A DNA stretch of 64,000 bases, taken from NCBI GenBank assembly GCA_023374025.1, contig SIJG01000016.1, forward strand, positions 2,155,915 through 2,219,914. The letters are read 5' to 3'. Numbering within the stretch: position 1 is the stretch's first letter; every line of letters begins with the position of its first letter. Of the stretch, positions 38,453-49,877 are shown piece by piece. Source of the DNA: Heterodera schachtii. Lineage: Eukaryota > Nematoda > Chromadorea > Rhabditida > Heteroderidae. The translations under genes and the position numbers were made by a program. A model generated the notes under the pieces. The model was not told where the DNA came from and did not search any database. It was given only the letters and a program-made list of their open reading frames with translations.

Positions 38453-39029
38453 CAGGGTTGTTCTGGGACGAGAAAAATATCGGATCGGGATTCGGGTCGG
38501 GTCGGCCGAAAAACCAACGGGTCGGGATTCGGGTCGGAAAATATCGGGATTTGGATTTCTTGATTCGTGTCAATTATAAATTTTTAATATATGTTCAAAA
38601 ACTAATAAGAAAATTTTTTTATTCAAAGGAAGAAATCAATAAAAAGGAACTAGCGGAGAAATTTTAGAAAACTTGAGTGCACTAATTAACAGAGTTTCAC
38701 CAAAAATTACTAAATTTGCAATTTCAAGGCAATCAACTAATCTTCGCTTTTAAAATGTTTTTTGTGCGCATTTTTTCCAGAAAATGTCGCGGTTTTTCCA
38801 AACACTTTTTGGGAACATTGGGGGGGGGGACGGCGGTCCGATAGGCGCCGCCGGGAAAAATTTCAAATTTTGAGTGATTTTGTTAACAGATTTTGTCAAA
38901 AAACCAAATCTTTTGCGGTTTTATGCTGTTGAAAAAAAAATATTAGTTTTTTAAGTTGAAATATTTTTTAGAAAAATGTCGGGTTTCAGGATTATGGTTT
39001 CGGGATTCGGCTGACCCGGAACAACCCTG
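38453..39029. mobile_element. hAT-like MITE with GGGTCGG words and an embedded SINE body
   Basis: The ends CAGGGTTGTTCTGGG and CCCGGAACAACCCTG are inverted with one mismatch. Flanks gtacagaa and gtacaaaa agree at 7 of 8. GGGTCGGGATTCGGG words crowd the left end and reappear at the right (TGTCGGGTTTC, GGGATTCGGCTG). A SINE body (about 38770-38990, with the hairpin near 38831-38856) sits inside. The 74-codon plus frame here (GSGFGSGRPKNQRVG...) is a product of the repeat. Confidence 0.82.
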
Positions 39030-39394
39030 GTACAAAAGCAGAAGAAAATACAGGTGAAAGAAAACACAGGCTCCTTGAAGCCTGGATCCTTTGATGATTT
39101 GGAACAGAGTATAACTATAAAAACCTACGTAGACTGGAAGAATGAAATAGTTATGAAGATTTTATTTAAAGGTGTAGAAAAAATTTAATCTTTAAAACAA
39201 TGAAAAACAAATAAGTGCGTGGAAATTTGAAATTCAAGCTTAATGGATTTAATTTAAAAATTATAAACGGCAACATATTTTTTAAAGAAGATAAACTAAA
39301 TACCTAGGACAATATATGCATAAAATAAATATTAAAATCAAATTATAATTATCATTTAAAATTGAGGCAGCAATTTATATTCATAAGTTTCACA

Positions 39395-40870
39395 AATAAT
39401 AAAATTTTATGTAAGGCTCGAAAAATACCAACAAGTCCCCGCAACTAGATTAAATCTTTATCAAACATATTAAAACAGAAAACTACCAAAATCTAGACTG
39501 GTGCTGTCAGAAGACATCAAGATTAAAATAAAGAAAGAAAACAACTATTTAAAGATTTTTGTAAAGAAAAATAAAATTAAACACCAATATATATTAAAAA
39601 AACCAAAATTATTAAAAGATAAACTAAATGAGGCAAAATTTTTGATGAATAACAAATTTAATTAAAACATACATTTTTTAACATAAGTTTCTCGTCTAAA
39701 AAAATTGTTAGGCTCGTTCAATACATCTAACTGCTTGTAAAAAGATTAAATCTTTACAAAACATATTAAAACACAGAACTTCCGTAAACGATTGGTTGCT
39801 GGCAGAAGACATCAAGATTATAAAAAATGAATACAACTATTTAAAGGTTTAGGTACAAAAAAACAGCATAAATAAATATTAAAATATGTTCAATATAAAT
39901 GAAAATGTATTGATAAACAATTGAACAGATAAGGATAAAATTAAATTAAAATAATTTTTAAATATACAGTCTTTAAAGAAATCAAGAATAAACATATTAT
40001 GAATGTCGATAAATATCAATTAAAATATTGATCATAAAAATCTTCTTTAAAAATAAAAAATGACAAAACACACAAAAAATTAAAATATATTTATATAAAA
40101 AGTTGAAATTTTTTTATCATAAATTTTAATCTTAAGACGAACAAAGAAATGATTTTTTTAAATATGTAAAATAATATTAGAAATGCAATAAAACGATTCG
40201 GAGCGATCGTTCTCCAAGGAAAATTAGGAAATATGCAATTTAAAAATAACTCTAAATATAACTTCAAATACTTTTTAAAAATTAATTTTGAATTTAATTA
40301 AATACATAATATTGAAAATTAATAAAACAAAATTAATTATTTATAGGTAATTAGTTTAAATATGTATGCAATCTAAAAAAATTAAAAACGTGTGCCTTCT
40401 TAAGACTGAAATCACGGTAATGTAACGATTGGAAAAATTATAAAAGAATGACAATAATTTTCTTAAAATTATCGGGAAAATGTTAACTAAATATATAACA
40501 TTGAAACAAATGAAAATATTTTAAAAATAACCAAATATTTATAGGTAATTGCTTTTAAATATCTATCTAAAATTGTTGGACAAACACATCCTTTTCGGAA
40601 CCCGGAGTTAAAGTGATCAGATAAATTTTTTAAACGAAGAAAGCGCAAAATAATAAAACATCTTATAACTATTTTGTTTGTCAGATTTCCCAAAGCTGCC
40701 TCAATAATAATTTGGAGGTTGTTATAAAAAAGTCACAGTTTTGCTGATTTAACTAAATCTAAAAAAATTTATGGAGAATAAATAAAATATGAAAATTATA
40801 TTCTAATAAGCTTTCAAAATTTTGGCAGTAATTTGAAGAGTTTCTTGTATAATAATGTTAAGCTCGTGCG
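39395..40870 (-). repeat. dispersed units starting TTTTAATCTTGATGTCTTCTG-like
   Basis: Minus-strand copies begin near 39525 and 39820 with AATCTTGATGTCTTCTG and share a later block (AAGATTTAATCT ... CGAGCCT(T/A)ACA). A related block lies near 40850-40890. In the 39.8-kb copy an ATG frame is open for 33 codons (MSSASNQSFTEVLCFNMFCK...); in the 39.5-kb copy it stops after 14. Nucleotide similarity exceeds peptide similarity, so a non-coding unit or decayed exon family is more likely. Confidence 0.5.
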
Positions 40871-41054
40871 ACACCATCAAACTGCCCTTAAACCTTTGCC
40901 AATAAATAAATTCTAAATAATGATTTAATTATATTAAATTAAACACATCTATTTAAATTTATCCTTTATAATCAATCTTTCACTTGAAATTAAAACAAAA
41001 GAAACTTAATACAATAAACTAAATTAAAATGATATAGAAAATTTCATTAGCAAT

Positions 41055-41225
41055 TTGAGCCTTTCAATGATACATAAAATTAAAATTATGAAAATTCATT
41101 TATACATTTACACCTTAAAGGTATACATTACAAATAGGCTATTTTAAATTTATTTCTAATTCAACAATTAAAAGTCCATATTTTCTTTATAAGAACAGAA
41201 CAACTTAAGAAAAACACAATAAAAT
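41055..41225 (-). repeat. inverted copy of 715-885
   Basis: Reverse-complemented, it shares CTTAAGTTGTTCTG, TATAAAGAAAATATG, TTTAAAATAGCCTATTTG and AATGTATACCTTTAA with 715-885, in the same order. Confidence 0.7.
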
Positions 41226-42385
41226 TCCAAAAATACACAGTTATTGTATTATAAGATAATATATTATAATATACACACAAAGACCATAATAAATTTTGGA
41301 AGAACCTGGGACACGAGTTGGATTAAAAATTATAAAAAAGATTTATTAAAAATTAGGATGAGGAGTACAACACACAATGAAATAATTAAGGTTAGACAAT
41401 TTTTTTTAATTTTTCTTAAGCTTCCTATAAAAGACAAGAATGCCGAAGTCCACGGAATTAACTTAATTAACCTAAACGCATCTGGAGCATGAGTTGTATT
41501 ATAAATTTATAAATAAAAGTTTTATGAAAAAATTAGTACAACTTAAATAAATAGATACTAAACCATTTAATTAATAAAAATAATTGAGAAAATTGATCAA
41601 AAAAATATAATCCTAAAATTAAAATAATTTATAAACTAGATTATAAATTAATAAAATTATAAAAATTTACTAATTTTCGTTATTTTACCAACGGGATCAC
41701 ATATTTCATCTTTATATAACGAATAAGTTGCAGATTTTTAATGTAAACGAATTGAAATAATTATAAAATTGTCCATGATGAAAAAAAATTTATTTGAATT
41801 TTTGAAAAACAAAAGCGAAGTTTTTTTGTTTGTAAAAAGATTAAAATTGAACAAATACCGAAGAACATAAATTATTCATTATGAACCCAAATCAATTTGT
41901 AAATAAATTATAAGTTTTTGATTATATTAATCATAACTTATTGATATAAATTTAAAGTTGTTGAAAAACTTAATTTTACAAATTAATATAAGCATATCTT
42001 CCTTTCTACTGTAGGATAACCTATTAAATAATTTAAAAATATAAATTCGAAAATTACGGTTATTATATTGTATTAAATGTTATCGTCAAAAAATAGGAAA
42101 TAACTCATAAATAAAAAACTAAAAATGATAATTAAAAGTAAAAACATTAAAATTTAAACCAATTAAATAGCGAATAAGAATAATTAAATATAATATTTTA
42201 AGTATATTAACCAGTTACATCTCTTAATATAAATAAATAACTTGAAAGTAATATAAAAACATTGAAGTGCATTAAATAATATGTTGTATAGATTGGAAAA
42301 GACAATAAAATATTATATTATTTTGAAAATTTTTTTTAAAAATATAAATCAAATTAATTAATTAATTTTGCAAGCAACAATTTTG

Positions 42386-42432
42386 ATGGAGCTCGAACTT
42401 GTGGACGAACATGGTCACGGCCAGGCGCTGCG
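42386..42432 (+). CDS. first exon, MELELVDEHGHGQAL
   Basis: ATG follows CAACAATTTTG; 15 codons are followed by CG|GTACGT, a strong donor. The upstream 30 bp and the ATG recur at 42510-42560 (CCATTTTGATGGAAT) but the copy lacks the open frame. Downstream exons are not identified. Confidence 0.45.
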
Positions 42433-42800
42433 GTACGTAAACATTAAAATTTTTAAACAAATATAAAAAGCTTTGATAACAAAACTATTTTATATTATTT
42501 TGGAAAATGAAAAAAAATTAATTAATTTAGGAACCAACCATTTTGATGGAATATTGAAAAAATAATTATATGCAAATAAATTTAATAACAATAATAATAA
42601 AATATTTCTTGTGCAAACGGCAAAAATTAAACGAAATAATAAATAAAAGAAGTAACTTATTTTATACACAATTATAGAAAAGGAATAAGTATTAATTACA
42701 TCACAAATTAAACAATAAAAATTATTATTAAAACGAATATACAAAAAGTAAGACAAATACTACGATTTATAACAATTTATAATTTTAAAAATATACAAGT

Positions 42801-42850
42801 TGGGAAGCGGTCAAAACTGCACCTCCAATATCGCCAATCATCAAAGAGCT
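42801..42850 (-). CDS. internal exon, SLMIGDIGGAVLTASQL
   Basis: Minus strand, open to CTT|GTATAT. Hydrophobic with Gly/Ala, as in a membrane segment. The acceptor side (CATGGAG) is weak. It could belong with the minus-strand exons at 43165-43440. Confidence 0.4.
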
Positions 42851-43164
42851 CCATGAGTGGAATTTTTTAAAATAAAAGATGGCTTACAATCACTTTAATG
42901 AAAAGCTTTTAAAAAAATAAATTAAAATTACAAAAATTGCTTTTTTCCCATGGTTTTAAGTACGATCGAACCTAATTTATCGATTAAAGAAAGCAAATTT
43001 GATAATATTAAATTAGAAACACCTAAACAAGGTATATTCCTTAACTGTAAAAAAATACATTAAAATTTTCTTAAATCATTATCAAACAACTAATTAATAT
43101 CATAACAAATTATTAAATAATCCAAAGTTAGCACAAAAATGTAAGAAAAAATTAACACAATTAA

Positions 43165-43440
43165 ATGGTTTATAGACATTTGCGGCGCCGAAAATTGCGA
43201 CGATCTGTCATTTTCAATTTCCGGTGCAATGAAATAATCTCCAAAAAATCATATTACCACATACGACTGGACTTTAATAATCCCCACTTTCATACTTTTA
43301 CCGCTTAACTTCTTATTTACAATGTCTCGTCTCTGCAATAAAAATTATGAAAATCGAAAAACAGACTTTTGACTTTGAATAAGCGTTGAAAAACTTACTT
43401 TGACTGGGCCGCAAGTGTAATGCCTACAAACATAAGTCCC
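43165..43440 (-). CDS. cluster of small minus-strand exons
   Basis: Three pieces have good signals. TTTGTAG|G followed by HYTCGPVK and then AAA|GTAAGT (about 43394-43421). TTATTGCAG|RRDIVNKKLS and then G|GTAAAA (about 43306-43337), which fits the first in phase 0. ATGACAG|IVAIFGAAN and then AAT|GTCTAT (about 43178-43206). The middle connection is not settled. They probably belong to one minus-strand gene; family unknown. Confidence 0.45.
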
Positions 43441-43632
43441 ACAAATTAAAAATAATTCGGAGAATAATATGAAAAATTTATTTTGAAGGAATTCAAAAAT
43501 GAATATGTTTCTTATGTTTTTGGTTTTATTTTATAATTTATACGGTTGATAAATTATTAGTGAGTGAAAACTAGGGGACCACCCCATGCCCATCCGGAGA
43601 ATTACGGATCTCGTCTTTTTCTCGAATTTTTC

Positions 43633-43906
43633 TTAAAAAACGTTAGAAGGAGAATCCCATTATTTTTAATTACAAAAAAGCATTAATCTTATTGTTTGTT
43701 TTACTGAATAACAGCTCAATATACATTATTAATGAAGCTCAATTAAAAATAAATGCTTATTTCATTACAATTCTTGTGGAAAATAAATGATGAGTTATTT
43801 TAAAATATTAATCAAAGGAAAACAAATAGAAATAGCTTTTAAAAAGGAATTTGCCAATTGTCTCTAAAGCTACCAAGTGGGCCTCGAAAAACTTTAAATT
43901 CGTTCT
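43633..43906 (+). repeat. copy 1 of a duplication shared with 52335-52830
   Basis: Shares AGTTAGAAGGAGAATCCC-type sequence through CTACCAAGTGGGCCTCGAAA and ends at the assembly gap. Copy 2 carries an extra ~218 bp holding a tRNA-like gene. Confidence 0.85.
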
Positions 43907-44454
43907 NNNNNNNNNNNNNNNNNNNNNNNNNNNNNNNNNNNNNNNNNNNNNNNNNNNNNNNNNNNNNNNNNNNNNNNNNNNNNNNNNNNNNNNNNNNNNN
44001 NNNNNNNNNNNNNNNNNNNNNNNNNNNNNNNNNNNNNNNNNNNNNNNNNNNNNNNNNNNNNNNNNNNNNNNNNNNNNNNNNNNNNNNNNNNNNNNNNNNN
44101 NNNNNNNNNNNNNNNNNNNNNNNNNNNNNNNNNNNNNNNNNNNNNNNNNNNNNNNNNNNNNNNNNNNNNNNNNNNNNNNNNNNNNNNNNNNNNNNNNNNN
44201 NNNNNNNNNNNNNNNNNNNNNNNNNNNNNNNNNNNNNNNNNNNNNNNNNNNNNNNNNNNNNNNNNNNNNNNNNNNNNNNNNNNNNNNNNNNNNNNNNNNN
44301 NNNNNNNNNNNNNNNNNNNNNNNNNNNNNNNNNNNNNNNNNNNNNNNNNNNNNNNNNNNNNNNNNNNNNNNNNNNNNNNNNNNNNNNNNNNNNNNNNNNN
44401 NNNNNNNNNNNNNNNNNNNNNNNNNNNNNNNNNNNNNNNNNNNNNNNNNNNNNN
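43907..44454. other. assembly gap (548 N)
   Basis: Unknown sequence. Open frames reported across it are meaningless. Confidence 1.
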
Positions 44455-44814
44455 AATAAATTTTTTAATATTATACATAGACATTTTCATCTTTATTTAA
44501 AAACAAAGATTTCCGAAGTTCATTCGATGCCATCGTATAGACAAGTAAACGTGAATTTTTTATAATTAATTTTAAACAAGTACGTTGAAAAATCAACCTG
44601 AATAATAATTCTTAAATTCCATTTAAAAAAGCAAAAGTATTAAAAATGTTTTAAATAGGAACAAATATTATCTCAAAAAGATAAAATGTTAAATTATTTG
44701 ATATAACAGTAAACTATTTATTAAATTTTTTAAAGTAAAAGTGCTAAATCGACAAACATTAAATGAAAATTCGTTCTCATTTTTCGATATAAAAGTTAAT
44801 TAAAATTAATATAA

Positions 44815-44874
44815 TGATACAAGCTGCATGTTCAACCATTTGGCAGGAAACCACAGAAGCGAATTTTTTATGTT
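44815..44874 (+). CDS. possible short exon or small ORF
   Basis: ATG, MIQAACSTIWQETTEANFLC, then TAA. An overlapping plus frame (LHVQPFGRKPQKRIFYVKNK...) is open for over 50 codons without an ATG. Either may be an exon. Confidence 0.3.
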
Positions 44875-45219
44875 AAAAATAAAATTAATCTTTACTCTAA
44901 AAGAATTATATATTCAAATAATATTAAATTTAAGAAATATTTTCAATTAAAGAAAGACAAAAAGATTTAAAATATAATGCATGTTAAATATTTGAAATTT
45001 CTATCACTATTTAATATTATTCTATTTTTTCTACCATTTAATTTGAAGATACACCTAATCTCAACAAAGTGATAGAAAATAAAAAAATTCATGAGTTACA
45101 TTAAAAAACAGTTTTAAATTCTGATATCATTCCATATTTTAAGTATTGTAAAGTAAAAAAGATATGGTAAATTAGCTGAAAGATGCAAATAAAGAATTAA
45201 AATAATAATATTAAGATAT

Positions 45220-47320
45220 TTATTTTTTACTGACTTAATATAGATATAGGACACACCAAATGGACAAAATATTATAATAAATAAAGAAAGAAAAAACATA
45301 CCGATACATAAAATATTAATTTTAAGATAAAAATAGTGAGAATAATGATTTAGAAAAAAATATTGCGAATGGCAAAACTTCAAATGTACACAACATTTAA
45401 AAATTAAAATATCTTAATATTATTATTTTAATTTGATATGACTTTGTAATTTTTATAATTTTATTCTTATCCTTTTAATGTTTTAAAAATTTGACTAAAT
45501 TTGACCATGGCTTGTTCCTTAATTACTTGACTTTTTCTCATGGTTTTTTACTACAAAAGACCTCGTATGCTTTTATTGGAAAATTTTCACTCTTGATTAT
45601 ATTTTGTGAATAGACTTCTTCCATTTTGTTAATTAGAAAATAATTTTGCAAAAGTATAGAGAAAAATATAATATTAAAAGCTTTATTTTTTAAAAATAAA
45701 CAAATTAAATAAGTTATAATAAATAAAAAGAATAATATAATTTGAAATAATAAACAAAAAATAAAGATAAAACCTCTAAAAGAATTATATTAAAAGCAAC
45801 TTTAGTTTTGTAAATCATTTTTTTATAATAAATAAATAACATTGAAAATAAATCAAATGTTATAATAAAAGATATTTATAATTAATTATTATGTTTAAAT
45901 AAATTACGACGATTTATTTAAAACAAAATTTCAACATAAAAATTTTTATCATAAATTAAATTTTAACATAAATGCAAATGTTATGTTTGAAAGAATCCAA
46001 AAAAAAAATACAAAATTATTTAAAAAATCTTATTTAAACAAAATTTTATTAACCTATATGATAATTGTAAAGCTTATGAAAAAGATTAAATAAGATTATA
46101 ATAAATAAAAAACGAAACTGTTAAAATTTAATGTTTCCAATTATTAGTTTTGTGGTTTTCTGCTTATAACTTTTGAATTATGGAAATAGAAAAAACTCGA
46201 CGAGCAAAATAAATATAAAATTCAAGGAATTGATAATAAGAAATGCTTGAGTTATGATACCTAATCGTGTACGAGCAGTATCTTCTAATGCTTACACAGT
46301 GTAATTAAATAATTTAAAACAATAGCATTTGTGAAATAATAATTTAATAATCAAAAATACAATCTATGATTTCATCAAATAATACAAAATAAAATTTAAG
46401 AAAACCTAAATAAAATGAAATATTAGCAATACAACTTTAAAAAAATGATTTTTATAAGAAATAGAAAATGTATTCGCAAAGGGAAAATTTCTTGGACAAT
46501 TAATTGTCACAATAAACAAAAATCTTCATTATATCGTCAAGTCTGAATAGAAAATTAATTTAATGAAGAGATTCACTCATCAGTCACTACTAATTATATA
46601 AAAGAAGTTTATTGAAGGGAAAAGAAGTTTTATCAATTATGAAAATGAATTATCAGAAGCTTTAAAAAGAAATAAAAACAATAAAGTCTCAAATGAAATA
46701 CCAATATAGGTAAAAAAAAATAGTAATAACAATAAAAGGAATGGAATTTATCGGAAAGAAAATGGATGTAAAAAGTGATAAAAAAAATTATTGAATATTA
46801 TTTAACCTGTTTACCCAAAAAAAATTATATTTTAATGATTTTTAAAGAGTTATATAAAGAAATAATTAATTAATTATAAATACAAAGCACTAATAAATGC
46901 ATGTAATAATTATGTGACACAATAATTTATTTTTTACTGACTTAATATAGATATAGGACACACCGAATGGACAAAATATTATAATAAATAAAAAAAGAAA
47001 AAAACATTCCGATACATAAATATTAATTTTAAGATAAAAATAGTGAGAATAATGATTTAGAAAAAAATATTGCGAATGGCAAAACTTCAAATGTACACAA
47101 CATTTAAAAATTAACAAAATGGAAGAAGTCTATTCACAAAATATAATCAAGAGTGAAAATTTTCCAATAAAAGCATACGAGGTCTTTTGTAAAAAACCAT
47201 GAAAAAAGTCAAGTAATTAAGGAACAAGCCATGGTCAAATTTAGTCAAATTTTTAAAACATTAAAAGGATAAGAATAAAATTATAAAAATTACAAAGTCA
47301 TATCAAATTATGACCAAAAA
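45220..47320. repeat. duplication with one half inverted
   Basis: 45220-45408 and 46926-47114 are direct copies (CTTAATATAGATATAGGACA ... CAAATGTACACAACATTTAA). The next ~210 bp, 45432-45645, recurs at 47112-47320 but reverse-complemented (CCATGGCTTGTTCCTTAATT versus AATTAAGGAACAAGCCATGG). Short frames of 75 and 89 codons inside are copies of each other and low-complexity. Confidence 0.88.
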
Positions 47321-48889
47321 TATGAAAAAGGAGGATATGTTTTAATGAACAAGAAAATTAATTATTATACAAATAAAAACTCTAAATAAATTATATTATA
47401 CAAAAGACATAAACATATAGAAACTAGTTATTTTAATAAACATATACATTATACAGTCCCAAAATTCTCAACAAAACCCAAATGAAATAATGAAAATAAA
47501 AATTAATGTACTAAGAGAAACCGTAAATAGTAAGCATCACGGATTGGACTCAACGAGAAAGGATATAAATTAGCACATATAAAATTCTAGAAAATTTAAA
47601 AGTATTAAATTATCATTTAAATTTTGTGCAGAAGTTTTTTTATTCCAAGTTATATTTAGATATAAATTATTTCTAATTAAATTAATTTAAAAATGAATTA
47701 AAAAAATTCAAACAATAAATCATTCAGAAATGCAGAAAAAATACAATGCTAAAATTGATTGGTGCAATATAAATTTAATAAATTAAATAAAAAACTTATA
47801 AATTTGCATTAAGACAGGCGCGAATAGATCATCAAGCAATTATAATAAAAATCGTGGATCTAGTTTTTAATGTCAAGTTTTCCTCAAAATAAATGTATAA
47901 AAAAATATAATTTAAATCTATGGAAATAAAATATTACTAAAGCTACACAAAAGTAAGACAGGTTAAGTAGCGGACAAGAAATAATAATAATAAAATTTCA
48001 TTTCAAACAAAAAAACCAAAAATGGTTAAATCGAAAAAGTAAAAATTTTAAACAAATTATACAATTGAGAAATTATTCGTTTAACCAAATCAGAAAGATA
48101 TAAATCTATTTCAACTAAATTAATAACAAATAAATAAAAATATCAGAATATTTTAAAGTTTAATCATAAGTTATTAGAAATCCTTGGAAAAACTTTTGAA
48201 TTTGTAATTACTGAAAAAAATTTAAAAAAATTAATTTGTTAAAAATTGGAGAAGAGATGCCACCAAATGCTGGTTTAGGAAAATTAAAATTTAAAGAGAG
48301 AATAATAAGCAAATTAAATTATTTTTATAAGATGGCCATAGAAAAAATTAACTTGAATAAAAAGAATAATTCAAAGTTACGTAATCAATAAATAGCCTAT
48401 TAATCAAAGCGAAGTTTAAGCCTCGAGTTTTGGGCATTTGGATGCTTTAGTAATTCACCATAATCATTCAAAAAATTTTTCTTTCTTAGAATTTTCTTAT
48501 AAAAAACTTTTTAAGATTTTTTCTTCAAAAATTCTGTTATTAAATTTTCAAAAATTCTCGGGGCGGGGGGGGGAGCAGCTCTCCCGGTTGATTGTGCTTG
48601 CAAGTTTCTCCGATTCTTTTTTTAATTAGGGAAAATTTAAGAAATCCAATCTAAAAAACGTCAAAGAAAGTCGTAAAACAAAAAAATTTTCCATGAGAAG
48701 GGAGGAGGGGTTGGCGGAAATAAACTGCTTGCTCTTCCCACAAAATACTTTGTCAAGAAGTTTTTCATCAGCAATTTTGGGAGAATCCGTTTTTTGATTT
48801 AATCATTTTATTTTTTTCTTTTCCACCATCCCATTTATTTTATCTTAAACTAAATTCATTTTTTACTATTTCATAACTTTTATTTTTAC

Positions 48890-49860
48890 AGCTTTTATTC
48901 AATTCAAATTTCCTTTTCAATTTTGATTGCCGGCTCGCAAATCGATCTCGACCAGATGTTGGCAGATGCAGGATCAGAAGACCACTCCAACATGAACTTG
49001 GATGGAATTGTGAGTTTCTACTAAAAAGTGAATATAATAGTAAAAAAAATTTTTTAATTAATTAATTACAGCCACTTGAAAGTTGAGGCGAGGAGGACGA
49101 ACGCACCGAAAGCGCTGTTCTTCGGGAAATTTCCAACAGCGGGCGGTTGCATTTTAATCGTCGGCACCAGCACCACCAACAACAGCAGCAACAGGCCCAG
49201 CAGCAGCAACAGCAATCGCATCAGCAGCAGCACGATCACAACTATTCTTCCCAGAATTTGAGTGGAGTTGTAAGTTGAAAATAAAACAATTATTATAAAA
49301 TGATATCAATGATTATTTGCTTACCCCATTACCAGCATCAGCCACAGTATGGAGAGCAGATGCAGCAGCAGATGGCCATAACGCCATCTTCGTTGGAAGA
49401 ACAACAGCGTTTTTTACCTCTTGTCTCGACGACGACAACTTTTTGATGGCCATGGTTCAGCAACACACCCAATGGGCATTGCAGATGTCCCACTAACTCT
49501 TGGGGATACATTTGTCTACAAGTGACCAACACAGCAGCAGCAGCAGAACGTCGCAGGCCTTCCTTCTTCTTCTTCTGCTTCTTCTTCTTCTACACGTCGT
49601 GTCCAATTTGGACTCTCAGGACATCGTCCTGTTCCCAGCAGCACTCGGATGAGGTGAGGGTCTTCTTTTTACCTGACATAATTAACCTATTCTTTCTACA
49701 GAACACTGGTCCCAGTCTGTCCATGCGCGAAGGAGCATTGGAGATATCAACACTGTCTCGTCACAACAATCTTCGTCGCGTCACAGTGCTCCCCCGTCAT
49801 ACAGCCTATTTTATTGATATGCACACAAATCTGGGCCCAAATCATCAAATCGATCGGTGA
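48890..49860 (+). pseudogene. poly-glutamine nuclear-type protein gene, frames broken
   Basis: Exon 1 ends at 49009 (IDLDQMLADAGSEDHSNMNL, DGI|GTGAGT). A 62-nt intron ends TTACAG at 49071. Exon 2 (49072-49269) continues in phase 0: PLES, TGA (49084-49086), then GEEDERTESAVLREISNSGR and a His/Gln stretch with CAG/CAA/CAC codons, ending LSGV|GTAAGT. After a 66-nt intron (acceptor ATTACCAG), exon 3 from 49336 reads HQPQYGEQMQQQMAITPSSL. Near a T6 run at 49410-49415 the frame is lost; a +1 change gives DDDNFLMAMVQQHTQWALQM, SH, TAA. Further along, 49520-49640 again holds CAG and Ser codons (NVAGLPSSSSASSSSTRRVQ), followed by a further intron (GAG|GTGAGG to TTCTACAG). Gln-, Ser- and acid-rich composition suggests a transcription regulator; no DNA-binding domain seen. 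TGA and shifts point to decay or base-call errors. Confidence 0.65.
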
Positions 49861-49877
49861 AAATAGCTTTTACAGAA

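Noticed and set aside
38443..38667. 74-codon frame GSGFGSGRPKNQRVG...
   Set aside because: Lies in the GGGTCGG repeats of a MITE; the small MITE at 60595-60685 gives a similar peptide for the same reason.
43851..44565. Open frames of 198-235 codons
   Set aside because: They run through the N gap and contain only unknown residues.
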